A stretch of DNA of 64,000 nt, taken from Mauremys mutica. Its lineage: Eukaryota > Chordata > Testudines > Geoemydidae. The position numbers were made by a program, and so were the translations under genes. Positions 1 to 12,025 of the stretch are shown one piece after another; position 1 is the first letter of the stretch; every line of letters begins with the position of its first letter. The notes beneath the pieces are model-generated. The model was not told where the DNA came from. It saw only the letters and a program-made list of their open reading frames with translations, and searched no databases. Location of the stretch: positions 61,276,768 to 61,340,767 of the forward strand of contig NC_059081.1 in the NCBI RefSeq assembly GCF_020497125.1, read 5' to 3'.

Positions 1-1104
1 CAACTTTCTGTGTACGAGGGAGAATATTATCCCTAATGAGAAAATATTTGTTTCTGCTACACTGTGTTACGCTCATTCTTACAAATACAGAAGAAACCTG
101 TTGCCTTTCCTATTTTCCCACTGCACCCCACCCCACACTTGGCTCAGAAAAGTGCCTCTTAAAGATGGTGTGGAAATGGCTGAACCTTGTGAGAAGTGGG
201 GACCATGATGATGGGGCCTGGGTAAAACAGCATTACGCCGTGTATAAGTGCATAAAGAGAGAGGAGCAAGAAGCTGGAGCAGGGCAGAGTGGCATGCAGC
301 TCCAGACAGAAGAAAGAACTCCTCCTCCTTGCCTCTTATCTCCCCTTGTTCTGGGTATGGGCGTGGATATGGAGGGATTTTGGCTGTGACCCTGAGATGG
401 AGAAATGATGAAAGAGAGGGAAAGGAAGGGAGTTATATAAAGATCAAGCTGACCTAGAATAAAGGGGTTGGTAGGGTTCCCACTTGAGCTTGCTAATTAT
501 ACTTCAAAGGTCTCTGTTCATTCCTGCTTGTAGTGAACTGTCTCTCTTGGTGCTTCAGGAACACAACATGTTTCTAAAGCTTTTTCATCTGGGGCTGTAC
601 ACATGCACCCTCTATCTGTATTGAATGTTCAGTGCCTAAGACTATATTAGGTAGTGCAGCCTCAGTTCCTTCTCTTCCACTCCAAAGTGCATTCAGGGAG
701 GCTTTAGCTTTATCCAAGTCTGCACCTGCAGACCTTTATTTAGGCTCCTTTAGTTCTTTTGTAAATAATGGTATATATAGTTAATTCTCTTTGGGGTTTT
801 CCCGAGTGAGTGCAAACTGCCTCAATGGCTTACATTGTCTTGGAGTCCATGCTGGAACCTCATCCTCAGACAAGTTTGAGAAGATATACATTGTCTCTCT
901 TGATAGTCTCAAATCCAATATTTGGTTGCTGCTATAGAATTCTTTACACTGGTCTCCCTGCTAGTTTGATGTTTAAATAGCATAAAGGATTCTTTCATGT
1001 GGTTTATTTTCTAGTCAGTACAGGATTGAATCCTTTTCCTGATCATGATATACAGGATGGTGTGTTTGGATAGTTGAGAAGATCACTTAATGTTTTTTCT
1101 TTAG
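1..1104 (+). other. ADAM23 intron, partial at left edge
   Basis: Intronic sequence upstream of the first visible ADAM23 exon. I searched it by eye for the preceding disintegrin exon (CGNGYVEAGEECDCG-type) and did not find it. No repeat family, RNA gene or conserved block is recognisable. The short open frames here have no family resemblance. Confidence 0.6.
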
Positions 1105-1191
1105 GAATGCTATGAAAACTGCTGTAAGAAGTGCTCTCTCTCTAATGGAGCTCACTGTAGTGATGGACCCTGCTGTAACACATCCTGTCTT
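1105..1191 (+). CDS. ADAM23: ADAM23 exon: disintegrin domain, part 1
   Basis: An 87-bp exon, phase 0 at both ends, preceded by TTTAG and followed by GTGAGT. It encodes 29 residues beginning ECYENCCKKC and ending CNTSCL. The dense cysteine pattern (CCKKC, HCSDGPCC) is that of the ADAM disintegrin domain, in the version specific to ADAM23. The next exon continues directly with FFPRGYDC. The preceding exon is outside the window. Confidence 0.96.
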
Positions 1192-3023
1192 GTGAGTCTT
1201 ATTATAGCATTTCTTTCTATTTTATTTACTCTTAGTCTTCCCTAGAACTAATGTCTAACCTGATATAGGTCAAATACTGGGTGACAGTGTGGGGAAATAG
1301 GCCACATATACTGAGTCAAAATGTTTTTAAGGAACATAATGATTACTGACCTTCAGACAATGTGGCAGTAGATGGAATTATGTGTATGTTGCTATTGTTG
1401 ATGCACACAATGTTATACCATAGATCTGGGTTTGATTAATTCCACCACCACAACATATATGACCAATCTTGGGAGTTAAAGATTTTTATCTAAATTTTCA
1501 AAATATTGTGCTGGTTTGGGTCACAAAACTTTCATTGACTTTGATATGGTTCATATATCTGAAACCTTGATCAACACTTTGAAAATGTTATTGAGATTAA
1601 TGTTAAAACCAGATTACATTTATTTATCTATTTACTTACATGGTTTAAAATAAATGTGTTATGGGTAGAGTGTATTTTAAGCTGCTTGATGTTTTGGGTG
1701 CAATGATCTAATAGTATGTAAAGTTGTAATGTGCACATCGCCTTTTCTTCAGTATGAAATAGCAAGTAATTGAATGTATACTTTTACATCCAGCTGAATT
1801 CTGGATACTTTTACATCTGTATACTTTTACATCCAGCTGTATTACTTGTCATCCAGCTGAAATCTCTGGAAGCCACACAGTATGATAAATACTAATAGTT
1901 GCTACAATGGTAGTGCAGGCTTTCTTCTCCGATGAAGTTTGCCAATAGCAGGTATTGAAGGGCATACTAAACAGCCTCACTTGATTTTTCATTTTTAAAT
2001 ATTGTGATTTGTGGTCCAAAATTCTGGATTGCAAGTACTTTAGAAAAAATTAGTTTAGATGCTGGTCTCATTGTGATAATATTGGGCCATACTCTGGTAT
2101 CCTGTTGTTTCATGCACAGGACTTCAAATGAAGTCAGTGGGAGTCTTGTGCATAGCTTATGGCAGGATATGGTGAATTATTAGTATATCTGGGAAATGTT
2201 ATTAGAGACAGAGCAAACATGAGAATTCCTAAAGGATGTGGCTCAAACTGTTGCATGAGAACTAGAAGAGTTAGATCTCTGAACATCACAGGAATATAAC
2301 CTGCCTTTTGACTTGGGGCAGTTGATGTCATTTCTCAGATAACTATCTAAATGTAATTAAAAGACACAGGATGAGACTGGGTTGAGATATAGTATCTTTG
2401 TTGGTAAACATTAACAATATTTTTTTCTTTTACTGTCTCATGATGCTGGACTTTGTTTTAGCCCCATAAAATTAAACATACACCTAATCTATATAATGTA
2501 GAAGTAGATGTGCTGTTGATAAACCAATGGATGGGTAGGTTGGTTTTGTTAAGTCTCAATATTTTCTCGGCAGAAATAAATCTTTATAGTTTTTCCCATA
2601 CACAGTGTGTTAATGGTATGAAAAATATTTCTAGCAGAGATGTATCACTGAAGAATACTTTTCAGATTACTGATGTGTACCACTTTCAGTTGAACCAGAA
2701 GCTAGCGGTGGGTTTTTTGTTGTTCCTGGATAATTCAGCATTTACTGAAGTGTGTGTGTGTGAACGCACACATATGTATGTACACAAGTATTACAAAATG
2801 TAGGTTTCTGAGTTAATCATACACTATTTCTGTACTGAAGGCTTCCTCTGGATATGTTTTGTTCTCTCTGTTATTCTGTGGGCAAGACTCAAAGGATGTT
2901 GATGCTGAGACTCATTTGAAAATTGAGAAGTATGGCTTTGAAACACAAGGAATATTTCTAAACAAGAGTCTGGAATATGCCATTATATAATCTCAGTCCT
3001 AATGAATGGTGGTTGTTTTCTAG
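1192..3023 (+). other. ADAM23 intron
   Basis: Intron between the first two visible exons, AT-rich. Apart from the small local repeat at 1778-1862 and a short TG/CA alternating stretch near 2748-2775, I see no recognisable element. Confidence 0.7.
1778..1862 (+). repeat. short local direct repeat (ACTTTTACATCCAGCTG units)
   Basis: The unit ATACTTTTACATC(CAGCTG) occurs at about 1779, 1805 and 1820, with a partial CATCCAGCTG unit near 1850. Spacing is irregular (about 15-27 bp). It looks like a small, young, local expansion within the intron. No function is implied. Confidence 0.75.
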
Positions 3024-3104
3024 TTTTTCCCACGAGGCTATGACTGTCGATATGCAGTGAATGAGTGTGATATTACAGAGTACTGTACTGGCGACTCTGG
3101 TCAG
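3024..3104 (+). CDS. ADAM23: ADAM23 exon: disintegrin loop
   Basis: An 81-bp exon, phase 0 at both ends, preceded by TTCTAG and followed by GTATGT. It encodes 27 residues, FFPRGYDCRYAVNECDITEY onward to CTGDSGQ. It contains the disintegrin loop AVNECDIT. In human ADAM23 this loop region has been linked to integrin alpha-v beta-3 binding, and the ECD core replaces RGD. Intact AVNECDIT residues suggest conserved adhesion function. Confidence 0.97.
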
Positions 3105-5246
3105 GTATGTATACCTAAGCTTTCTGATACTCTATTCAATTTTGTAATCTTTTTATCTCAATTAAATATATTGAGTAACAAGCTGATATTACATTTGCTC
3201 AAAATGACCAGTTCCCTCATTAGTTGTAAATATTAAAAATGTATTTTGTGTGAAGTGTATTTGAAGAAGGTTTTTGTTCAAGTGATTAGCAAATGGCTGT
3301 TCTCAATTATTTAATAAGTATAAACTCTGTTACAAAAGGAGAAAGGAAAACTCATAAAACAATGCGAAGAATGAATGACACAAACCCCAGCAAAATATCT
3401 AAAACTGCTAAACAGGTTATTGGCAATAAGCACTTACTACAGATGCACAGTGTAGGTATTCACGTGTTAGCAGAAAGCAAAGCAATTGTTTAAGGAAAGC
3501 AAAGGGAAAGAAATCAGTTATAGTAGAAAATAAGGAAAGGAAAATAAAATCCGTTTATGTGCTGTGCTGAATGGTTTGTTTCAGAACATAACTTATCAAA
3601 AGAAATAATGGCCGAGAGACTTAAGTCTGCCTTTACTCAAACCCCATTGGCATTCCCAGGAGTTTAGTGAGGGCACAACTTAGCAAAAGTATCAAAGAAA
3701 AGGTATGCATGTAAAGCTATATTTCATTCTACCCACAATGGAGCCATGACATTTCATATATTGACTCATCTCCTTAATTTCCATTAGATATATATGCAGT
3801 AAGAGTAGAATTTAACATGGCACTTCAAGGTTTATCAGGCAATTAAAGCCATTAGCTGTTTGTACCAGTATAATCAATATGCTATTTATGATTTTGGTCT
3901 GGGCTACTTAAACTGTACATGATTCAAAGGGAATCCTAGACACTTTGGCTATAGCAGTCTTGGCTGAAAACAAAAGAAAAGATGGAATTTTTATTCTTTA
4001 CTGGTTAAATGTATTTATCTTAAGAGCAAGCATTACAATTTCTGTTTAACGAAGAGCCAGAATTTCTCTGTAGTGGAGAATGAAAGCTGTCCTATCCTAG
4101 AGCATTCCTAGAGATGTAGATAGAACAGTGTGCTCAATTTCTTCTCCCTCTCTCCCCACACACACTTCCAGTGAGCACCAAGAAAATAACAGAATAATGC
4201 CCTAGGCAGCTAGCATTTACACTGGCTCTCAGAACACTTTGGGTAAGATTATATCTGGTCCTGCAGAATGCACAAGTTTAAAGGCATTGTAGGCCAGTCA
4301 GATCCTTGCAGTCCCCGGAATACAAAGACTGCACAAGATTAATGCTGTCAACAGTGGCATCTTCAGAGTTTGTGGGGAGGGAGTTGGGCATTGCCCACAT
4401 CCCCATCTATCCCTCAGAGCTAATGAGTGCAGAGTGGAGCTGAAATTCCAGCCACCTCTTATCAGGTGAAAGAGGTTAGTTTCAAAGAAAGGGTAGGGGA
4501 AAGAGTTTTGATCAGAGACTCTTTGGTTCATGAGAAAACTCCCTCCCCCATGTTTGTTTCTCTCCCCCTCTATATAGGCTCTGTGTCCTCCCCACTTCCA
4601 TGTTGTCTCTTTCTTCCATCGCATCCTGCATTGTTTCCTTGCTGGTGCTTCACTTGTTTAACAAAAATAGCAGTATGAAAGTAACTAATATCATCCTTTC
4701 TGACAACTAGCCTTTTTAGTTGCACTTACACTCTGCTTCTTCTACCAGTAGTATTAGAGTAAGCAACAACAGAAACCAGCTTGAGAGTAAGTGATTGATG
4801 TTTACATACTAAGGTCATGGGTGTTACAGAAAAACCTTAAAACCACCTTCCTGTCCTCACTTAAGAGGACATAGCTGGAATATCATTATGTTCTTTGGCA
4901 CTCTAAAAGTGTGCACCAAACAAAAAAGGATCCAAATCCAATTTAAAATAATTTTAGATCCAGTTCTATCACACACGCTCACTTTGAATAGTATCTTACT
5001 CTGCAAGTAGGTCCATTGTTTCTAGTGGACATACTTGCACAGTAACTCGTCTTCATCTTTCCTGATCTATCGGCTGCCATTAATGCCAGCCACACTCTTC
5101 TTGAAATCTGGTAATCTGTTGGCTTTCATGACTGTCCTCACATGGTTCTCCCACTGACTGTTGGATCACGCCTTTAGTGTCTAATTCAGTGCTTCTCCCT
5201 CTCTCACCCTCTTTCTGTGGGGAGACCCTCTGGTTTGCATCCTTGG

Positions 5247-5475
5247 CAGGCACCAGCGAAGGAAGCAGGTGCTTGGGGCGGCCAATGGAGAGGCGCGGCA
5301 CGTCCGGGTCTTTGGCAGCAATTTGGCAGCGGGTCCCTCAGTCCCACTCGGAGTGAATGACTTGCCACTGAATTGCCACCGAAGAATGAAGCGGCGCGGT
5401 TGAGCTGCCGCCGATCATGGCTTTTATTTTTTCTCTTCTCCTCTTGGGGCGGCAAAAAAGCTGGAGCCAGCCCTG
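5247..5475. mobile_element. hAT-type element with perfect 8-bp TSD, inside the LINE
   Basis: A 229-bp GC-richer element starting CAGGCACC and ending CCAGCCCTG. It is flanked by identical 8-bp direct repeats ATCCTTGG at 5239-5246 and 5476-5483, the TSD length of hAT transposons. Internal GGGGCGGC blocks occur near both ends (5274 and 5446), one direct and one close to the right terminus. It splits the LINE reverse transcriptase frame between the Gly-Pro rich block and ILGPLLF. No coding capacity, so non-autonomous. Confidence 0.82.
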
Positions 5476-6251
5476 ATCCTTGGCCCCCTCCTCTTCTCCC
5501 TATCCACTCTATCTCTGGGCAAACTTATCTGTAAACATGGCTTTGACTACCATCTTTATGGTGATGACTCAGAAGTCTGCCTCTCTACTCTGGACCTCTT
5601 GCCCTACAATTAGACTAAAATCTTGGCCTGGCTTTCTTGTTGTGGGTGTCCAGTCATCAGCTGAAATTAACATGGCCAAAACAGAGCGTTTAACTTTTCC
5701 CTGAAGCCCTTTCCTGCCCTTCCCTTTCTCTGTCATTGTGGTCTTTCACCTTGTCTCTTGGTTTCATTTTTCATTTGGGCCTCTTTCTCATTTGCCCTGT
5801 TGCCTGCGGCCTCAAGTTAATTCAACATGCTGTTCCTAAGATCATCTTCCTGGCTTGTCACTTGGACTACGTTACCACCCTTTTTAAGTCCCACTATTGG
5901 CTCCCCCTCTTCCATCACATCTAATGTCAATTTCTTATCCTAACTTTCCACTGTTTAGCCCTGCCCTATCTATCCATCCTACTATCTTACTGCAAGGTCA
6001 GCTCCTGCCTTCTCTTTGCCAGCGATTCCAGCCTTGATCACCCTCTTGTCTGCTTTTCCCACAAGCACCTTTGCGCTTTCTTCCATGCTACCGCCTTGCA
6101 TGGAAAAAGCTCCCAGGCAAAATCCTTAATCACCACGTTATCCTTCTTCAAGCCCCTTCTCAAAGCTCACCTCTGCCAAAATGTATAGAGCAAGCTGCCA
6201 TCTGGCAATTGTGATTATTGCTAATATATGGCTAAGATTTGTGCACATATT

Positions 6252-6442
6252 GCTGGTCTGCACATGAAAATTAATCCAGAATAAAACAGGAAGTGAATTT
6301 AAAGTGGATTAACACTTCCAAAGCTTTAGAAGTGGATTAAGCTAATTTGGAATAAGGCATTCTTATTTCAGAATAAGTGTGTCCACACATCAAGTTAGTC
6401 AGGAATAGTTACCTCAGAGTAATTTCTCATGTAGATAAGCCC
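6252..6442. mobile_element. inverted-repeat element (MITE), inside the LINE tail
   Basis: The left end GCTGGTCTGCACATGAAAATTA matches the reverse complement of the right end (GGGCTTATCTACATGAGAAATTA) imperfectly. Internal AATCCAGAATAAAA and TTATTTCAGAATAAG also pair. It is an old non-autonomous DNA element of the GGGCTTGTCTACA type seen several times in this window. A clean TSD is not visible. Confidence 0.6.
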
Positions 6443-6620
6443 TAAATCTGTATTAAAACATCCAGTTATTTTTTATTACTCCATTCTCCTCCCAGCCTGA
6501 TTGTTTGTCTCATCCATCTGTTATGCCTGTCTCTCATACTAAGCTCTACAGGGTAGAGACTGTTAATTTATATATTTTTGTATGATGACTTACATAATGG
6601 GGCCCTGTCGCAGTTGAGGC

Positions 6621-7049
6621 CAGAGGTGGCCAAGAGGAAGCCTGAGGAGCCAGAATTTACCAATGTACATTGCCAAAGAGCCACAGTAATATGTCTGCAG
6701 CCCCCCATTAGCTCCTGCCCCCCTGCTTCCAGTGCCTCCCATCCACCGGCAGCCCCACAATCAGCACCTTCCCCTCCCTTCCTGCACCTCCCAATCAGCT
6801 GTTTCATGGCGTGCAGGAGGCTCTGGGGTGGGGGGAGGCGGGAGGAGTGAGGGCACGGCAAGCTCAGGGGAGGGGGTGGGAAGAGGTGCAGTGGGGGCAG
6901 GGCCTGTGGCAGAGCCAGGGGTTGAGCAGTGAGCACCCCCCGGCACATTGGAAAGTTGGCACCTGTAGCTCCGGAGCCTATACAAGGAGCCGCATATTAA
7001 CTTCTGACGAAACGCATGTGGCTCTGGAGCCACAGGCTGGCCACCCCTG
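6621..7049. mobile_element. hAT-type non-autonomous element
   Basis: A 429-bp element with ends CAGAGGTGGCCA and TGGCCACCCCTG, giving a terminal inverted repeat (TIR) of about 12 bp. It has a GC-rich, purine/pyrimidine-biased core. It interrupts the LINE 3' tail: CATAATGGGGCCCTG lies to the left and GGCACTACCACAATAT to the right. Flanking octamers GTTGAGGC and ATGTAGGC agree at 5 of 8 positions, compatible with a decayed 8-bp TSD. The open frames across it (90-126 codons on both strands) are composition artefacts. Confidence 0.75.
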
Positions 7050-7769
7050 ATGTAGGCACTACCACAATATATATGTTAAACAATAATACTAACAAAGTAA
7101 GATACTATTTAATATGAGTCAGTGTGGCAAAATTGTGACCTAAGTTTGTGGGCAGCTGGTTTGAATGAAAAAAATAACCAAGTAACATGAGAAAAAGGAG
7201 AGCCCTGGAAAATTAATCTAACAGCATAAACAGATTGATGGCCAAAAATAAAGCCCAAGCAAGAACACTGTCACAGTCCAACTAAGAAAGTATGTGCATT
7301 TAGTAGCAGAAATGTTTAAAAAGCCTGCACATTTTAGAAAAGTTAAGTAAAAAAAGGCAAATATGAACAATTAAACCAATATGAAAAATAGAAGGAAAAT
7401 GACATTTTTAAAAATGGACTCCCACATTTTTTACCACAGACACTGAATAAATAGATAAATTGTTAAAAGAGGTTAGTCAAAATGTAGCCTCTGAGAAAAG
7501 TTAAATATGGACAAAACCGAAGCTTTGTTTCTTAAGAAAGTTATGAGCTATTCAGTTTGTGATGTTTGGAAGACATTGCTGAGCGTGCCTACAAATATTT
7601 AAATGGATAATGTCATCTTCTTTATGCCCCAGTATGTCACCTATTTTAAAATTGTTCTCCTTCAAGTGATTGTCCTTATGCCCGTCCCAGTGATGGTATG
7701 TATACACCTCATGTGAGGAAGATCAGAGCGCATGTCCGTGGAATTTGCATATAGACAGTCACTTATCAG

Positions 7770-8115
7770 AGAAAGGAAAGTTAATTACTGTATACAGTAA
7801 CTGGAGTTCTTTGAGATGTTTGTCCATATGCATGTTCCACAACCTGCCCTTCCAGCTTCTCTACATCAGAGTCCTCTTATATAGGATTCTGCAGTCAGAA
7901 GGAACCAAATGGCAGTGGATGTGCTTTGCCCTTATATGCTCTTGCAGAAAAGCATGAGGACTGCAGAGCGCACGTGCGCCCTATGCGTACTGCTGGCCCC
8001 CAAAACTCGGACCTACTTCATGAGGTGCATGCATAGCATCAGTGAAATGTGCATATGGACAACACATCTTGAAGAACTCCAGTTACTGTACACAGTAATT
8101 AACTTTCCTTTTAAA
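7770..8115. mobile_element. MITE with about 70-bp terminal inverted repeats
   Basis: The left arm starts GAAAGGAAAGTTAATTACTG and continues through GTAACTGGAGTTCTTTGAGATG. The right arm, read on the opposite strand, gives AAAGGAAAGTTAATTACTGT and GTAACTGGAGTTCTTCAAGATG. About 70 bp pair with few mismatches around a 200-bp core without coding potential. Family not assigned. Confidence 0.8.
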
Positions 8116-10236
8116 CTAGTAAAAAATCTCTGCACCAGAAAAATTTTTTGTGCTATTTTAACAAATCCACCATTCTGTTATCAAAAACATTAAAGAGGAA
8201 AAGCTATTTGCCCCTACTTTTTAATTGATTATACAAAATTACTGTAACATGTACTTTTTGTGGACATGTTGCTCTGTAGCAACTATATCTAACAAATACT
8301 TGCATACAAAAAAATGAACTGCATGACAATTTAGTGCATAGCCATTTCTGTTGATGTCTCCAACAATGTCATAAAATCAGTATACATACAGAAAAACCAA
8401 AATAGGCAGTTAGGTTAGGGCAAGTTGTCTTGTGACAATGCAGAATCACTGCCAATTGGCAGATCCCAGGAGCTGGTCCCAGTAAGGATTTGGGCGCTGT
8501 GAAAGTAGTATGCTTACTATTTTTTTTTTAAGTCATTCTATCTCTGTCCCTTTGTTTCTTGTTCTACAGTTCCACCATTCACGGGACATCCCTGTGAAGC
8601 AGGTTTTCTAGTATGTATTAATGATAGGCAAGTTTTCACTGTTTTAATATCAGAACACACAGCTCTAAGAACTGGAAGTGGCTGGTTATCATATAATTCA
8701 TATATATATGTAACTGTGTGACTGTTTATGAACTTAGCACAGAAATATATGTAACTATCTAAAGCTGCATTAGTATTTGGTTGATGTAAAAGTTAATGAA
8801 CCATCAATTAATCTTAAATTATTTCTAAATAATTTCTTATCTACATTGTGCAGCATTTCCATTTTTTCTTGTGTTTATCACTATTGCTGAGCATAACCAT
8901 GGAAAATTGTTCTTTGTGTGATTTATATATTGGTGGCATCATTCATCAGCCAGGATTTTGTACAGCTAAATTCACACACTTCTACCACAGCCGAATTCAC
9001 CCTGTGCAGGGTTCTGTACAGGTTCTAAGAGTTGGACATGTGCCCACTCGAATCTGGGGCCACTAAGAGCCAGTTTGATCCCTATAGCTGGTTAGAACAA
9101 CCCTAAGGGCTGCCCTAACTTGTGCCCAGCTGCTCAAGGACTTTATAGATTTTGTGGCAGCTCAGGAATAGCTGAGGTACGGGACTGCCCTAGTCACACC
9201 CCTCTCGTTTGTCAGATGACCAGGAATGCTCTCCCCCCACCCCCCCTCCGCCCATCAGTGGCTCTTGGAGGAAAGTGTAAGTCTGGTGTAGTTAGTTCTG
9301 TATCTGTCTAGAGGGGCTCCTGTATCAGGAACAATCCATCAGGGGCCTTGCAACTGCTTTGCAGCCCCTTTGCACCAACATGATTTCTTTAAATGTGTTT
9401 TGTAAAATGTGTGTAGATATAGATATATTTAGATGTATTACGCTATACAATTTAATCTGTTTATACACATACCTTAAGAAAGGACCGGATAAAACAGAAC
9501 GGTTACAGGTAATGTTAACAAGGTAATGTTTTGGCAAGGAGTGGTAAAGTGACCTGCTACATGTCTGTCTACCTAGCCAGCTAGCACTTTTACTCTGTAA
9601 AGTTGTTTTCCTTAAGTTCTTGAATATATTTGGAATTTCTACTGTTTGTTGTGGAACAGACCACCAATGGAATTACTTTCATTCAAAGTTTATTCTGAGA
9701 TTCCTAAGTGTCTGTCTGGTTCTTTCTTTGTTTCATTCTATTCCCTCTTGGTTTGAATTTCACTGTCAAATAGCATTGTGATATTTCTTAAATGGGTGTG
9801 TGATGTGACTTGTGTAACCTTTGTCTTCCTTCCTCCCTGCTTCCATCTATTATTTTTTATCTCATGTCTATAGGTAGAGTGCATTTACTGTATCATTTTA
9901 ATTGGTCTGTAAAGCACCTACCACATTTTGGATACTATATAAACATAATAAGCCTTCTCCATTCTTTTTTCCTTTGAATTTTATATGCCACAATCATATA
10001 TCCTATTAGTTTATTTTCTAATAAATATAAACCTAATTTTTGTGACTTCTTATACTGTATTTATAACCCTTGGGGCGCTTTGTCATCCTTAGTGCTATCT
10101 TCTGTTGCACAGTTCCTCTGCATGTATTTTATGCCAACTATTTGTTTTTAAACAATTTATTGTTAAACATTTGTTTATTGTCCTACAGTTCCAAATGTTA
10201 TAATTTGATCAAGAATTTTTATCTTTTGATGTTCAG

Positions 10237-10287
10237 TGCCCACCAAATCTTCATAAACAAGATGGATATGCTTGTGATTCTAATCAG
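10237..10287 (+). CDS. ADAM23: ADAM23 exon: end of disintegrin domain
   Basis: A 51-bp exon between TTCAG and GTATGT, phase 0 at both ends. It encodes CPPNLHKQDGYACDSNQ (17 residues), the ADAM segment linking the disintegrin and cysteine-rich domains. It is easily missed because of its size, but splice sites, phase and sequence all fit. Human ADAM23 is very similar here. Confidence 0.96.
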
Positions 10288-11248
10288 GTATGTAACGTGT
10301 TTAAACCTTTGCAAATCAATGAATAATGAATCCAGTGTAAATTTTCATTTCTTAACTCACTTTTCTTCCTTATTTTTTCATAAACTCTGTGTCTCAGTTT
10401 ATTCATCCTAAGGGTTTGTCAAACTTTGGGCAGACAAACAGAGCACCTATTAAATTTGAACATATCATCCATCCCTCTCTCCCTGCAGTTCTTCAATGTT
10501 TTGTTCAGCCTTCTGGTGGGCCATTGTATGGACATAGGGACTGATTTAGTCTCTCACTTTCTTGGTTAAAGTTGAGGCATATTGCTTGCTTGTAGCAGTG
10601 TAAAGAAACTTGCACTGATGTTGCCTGCGCTGCCTGTGCTCTGTTTTTAACATTGAGAATTTCAGTTTAAGTGCAGTCAGTTTGGCCCTTTTCAGATCAC
10701 TTTAAAAAAATTCAGCTTTCTCCTCTGATTTTTATTTCTGGCCAGCAGGCAGTTTGCAGAAAATAGAAATACAAGATTGGTGCGGCTCAGTGGGCACCCA
10801 GATGTTCAGGTGTATATTTTTATATAATTCTGCAATGATTTACTGGTGTTAGTTCCAGTTAAGTTAATAGAAATGAAGGGCCAGTTCTTTCATTAGTTTG
10901 CCTCTTATGCAGGCCTTTACACCTTGCAAAGTGGATGTATAATGCTGCCGCTAGTGTGGGTGAGTGGAAAATCTGATTTGGCAGCATTTTCAACCCACTG
11001 TGACTAGTTTAAATGACAACATGAAATGCAGTAGAGAATCAGGCCCTCAGTGTATAAATGTGCTTTCCACCCCCACCCTCATCCCACAACACAAACACAA
11101 GCACATTAAGGGGAGAGTATATCCCAATGTATAAAATATAATAAAATGAAAGAGAAGTTGTAAAGACAGCTAAAGGACAGCATTTGATTTAAAAAAATAA
11201 AGTAATATGTTCGGTTTCCCTTCACTAATTTGTTGTGTTTTTGTTTAG
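10288..11248 (+). other. ADAM23 intron
   Basis: A 961-bp intron. I see no repeat that I can name. A C/A-rich patch near 11070-11100 is simple sequence. Confidence 0.65.
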
Positions 11249-11312
11249 GGACGTTGCTATAATGGAGAATGCAAGACAAGAGACAATCAGTGCAAATACA
11301 TTTGGGGAATTA
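11249..11312 (+). CDS. ADAM23: ADAM23 exon: start of cysteine-rich domain
   Basis: A 64-bp exon between TTTAG and GTAGGT, phase 0 at the start and phase 1 at the end. It encodes GRCYNGECKTRDNQCKYIWG plus one more residue and the first base of a split codon. The GRCYNGEC motif is the typical opening of the ADAM cysteine-rich domain. The split codon is completed by AG from the exon at 13396. Confidence 0.96.
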
Positions 11313-11841
11313 GTAGGTTAACGTTGCCTACCTTAAATATATTTTATTCATGTGTATTTTTTAGTTTGTATTATTAGTATTTTCACCTACTGTACTTTCC
11401 TCCTTCAGTTAAAAGTTTCCATCGTAGAGCAGAGAAAAAATGTCTGTTGAGATAATATGGGTGAATTGTGATGTCATTTGGTATTTGGGTGCTGATATCT
11501 TTAGGAGCCGTGGGAGTCAGGTGGTTATAACTTGCTGTGCCTGTAGATATAGATAAGATGAGCAGCATATACTGCAGCTAACCCAGGCTGAAACTCACCA
11601 GAAAATATAAAACTTATTTCTACAGCCATGTTAGGTTAATATCTTTGGATAAATATATTTTTGTGTTCAGAATATTTCTTAATACACCTTAATATAAATG
11701 TGTGGTTTTAAAAACTAAATCACAGATAATTATTGATTCCCTCATCTTCAGGGGAGACATGCACTGGATAATGATTTTGAGCATAAGACAGTAGAACCAA
11801 ACTACCAGTATGTTGCACTCATGCCATTGTGATGTTTATGT

Positions 11842-12025
11842 AGAATCATAGAATATCAGGGTTTGGAAGGGACCTCAAGAGGTCATCTAGTCTAACCCGC
11901 TGCTCAAAGCAGGGCCAATCCCCAGACAGATTTTTACCCCAGTTCCCTTAGTTGCCCCCTCAAGGATTGAACTCACAACCCTGGGTTTAGCAGGCCAATG
12001 CTTAACCCACTGAGCTAGCCCTCCC
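11842..12025 (-). mobile_element. CR1 LINE, 3'-end fragment
   Basis: It starts AGAATCATAGAATATCAGGG and continues GGAAGGGACCTCAAGAGGTC, the reverse complement of the CR1 3' terminus with its ATTCTATGATTCT repeat. It runs to GAGCTAGCCCTCCC. Only about 184 bp of the 3' end is present, the usual severe 5' truncation of CR1. This is one of the strongest sauropsid signatures in the window. Confidence 0.93.

Larger units (their letters stand above)
5085..7100 (+). mobile_element. L2-like LINE remnant, interrupted by three insertions
   Basis: A degenerate, 5'-truncated non-LTR retrotransposon on the + strand. The clearest block is 5476-5610, which translates as ILGPLLFSL, then [12 protein letters not shown], matching the reverse transcriptase pattern (V/I)LGPLLFSL...YADDTQLYLS with YADD changed to YGDD. 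About 5810-5930 reads KLIQHAV then HLDYVTTLFKSHYWLPL, matching the C-terminal LQLIQNAAAR...HWLP block of L2-clade ORF2. The 3' tail (AGCTCTACAGGGTAGAGACTG...CATAATGGGGCCCTG) resumes after an insertion as GGCACTACCACAATATA. Interruptions are at 5247-5475, 6252-6442 and 6621-7049. Stops and frameshifts show it is dead. Confidence 0.75.
3105..10236 (+). other. ADAM23 intron with nested transposons
   Basis: A 7.1-kb intron. From about 5.09 to 7.10 kb it holds an L2-like LINE broken by two hAT-type elements and one smaller inverted-repeat element. At 7770-8115 there is another inverted-repeat element. A possible LINE 3' tail (spacing like GTAAAGCACCTACCAC...ATAATAA) sits near 9875-9945. The remaining sequence (3105-5084, 8116-9870, 9946-10236) shows no element I can name. 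Confidence 0.7.

Noticed and set aside
6568..7050. overlapping 66-126 codon frames on both strands
   Set aside because: They coincide with a GC-rich non-autonomous hAT element that has terminal inverted repeats. No protein family is recognisable.
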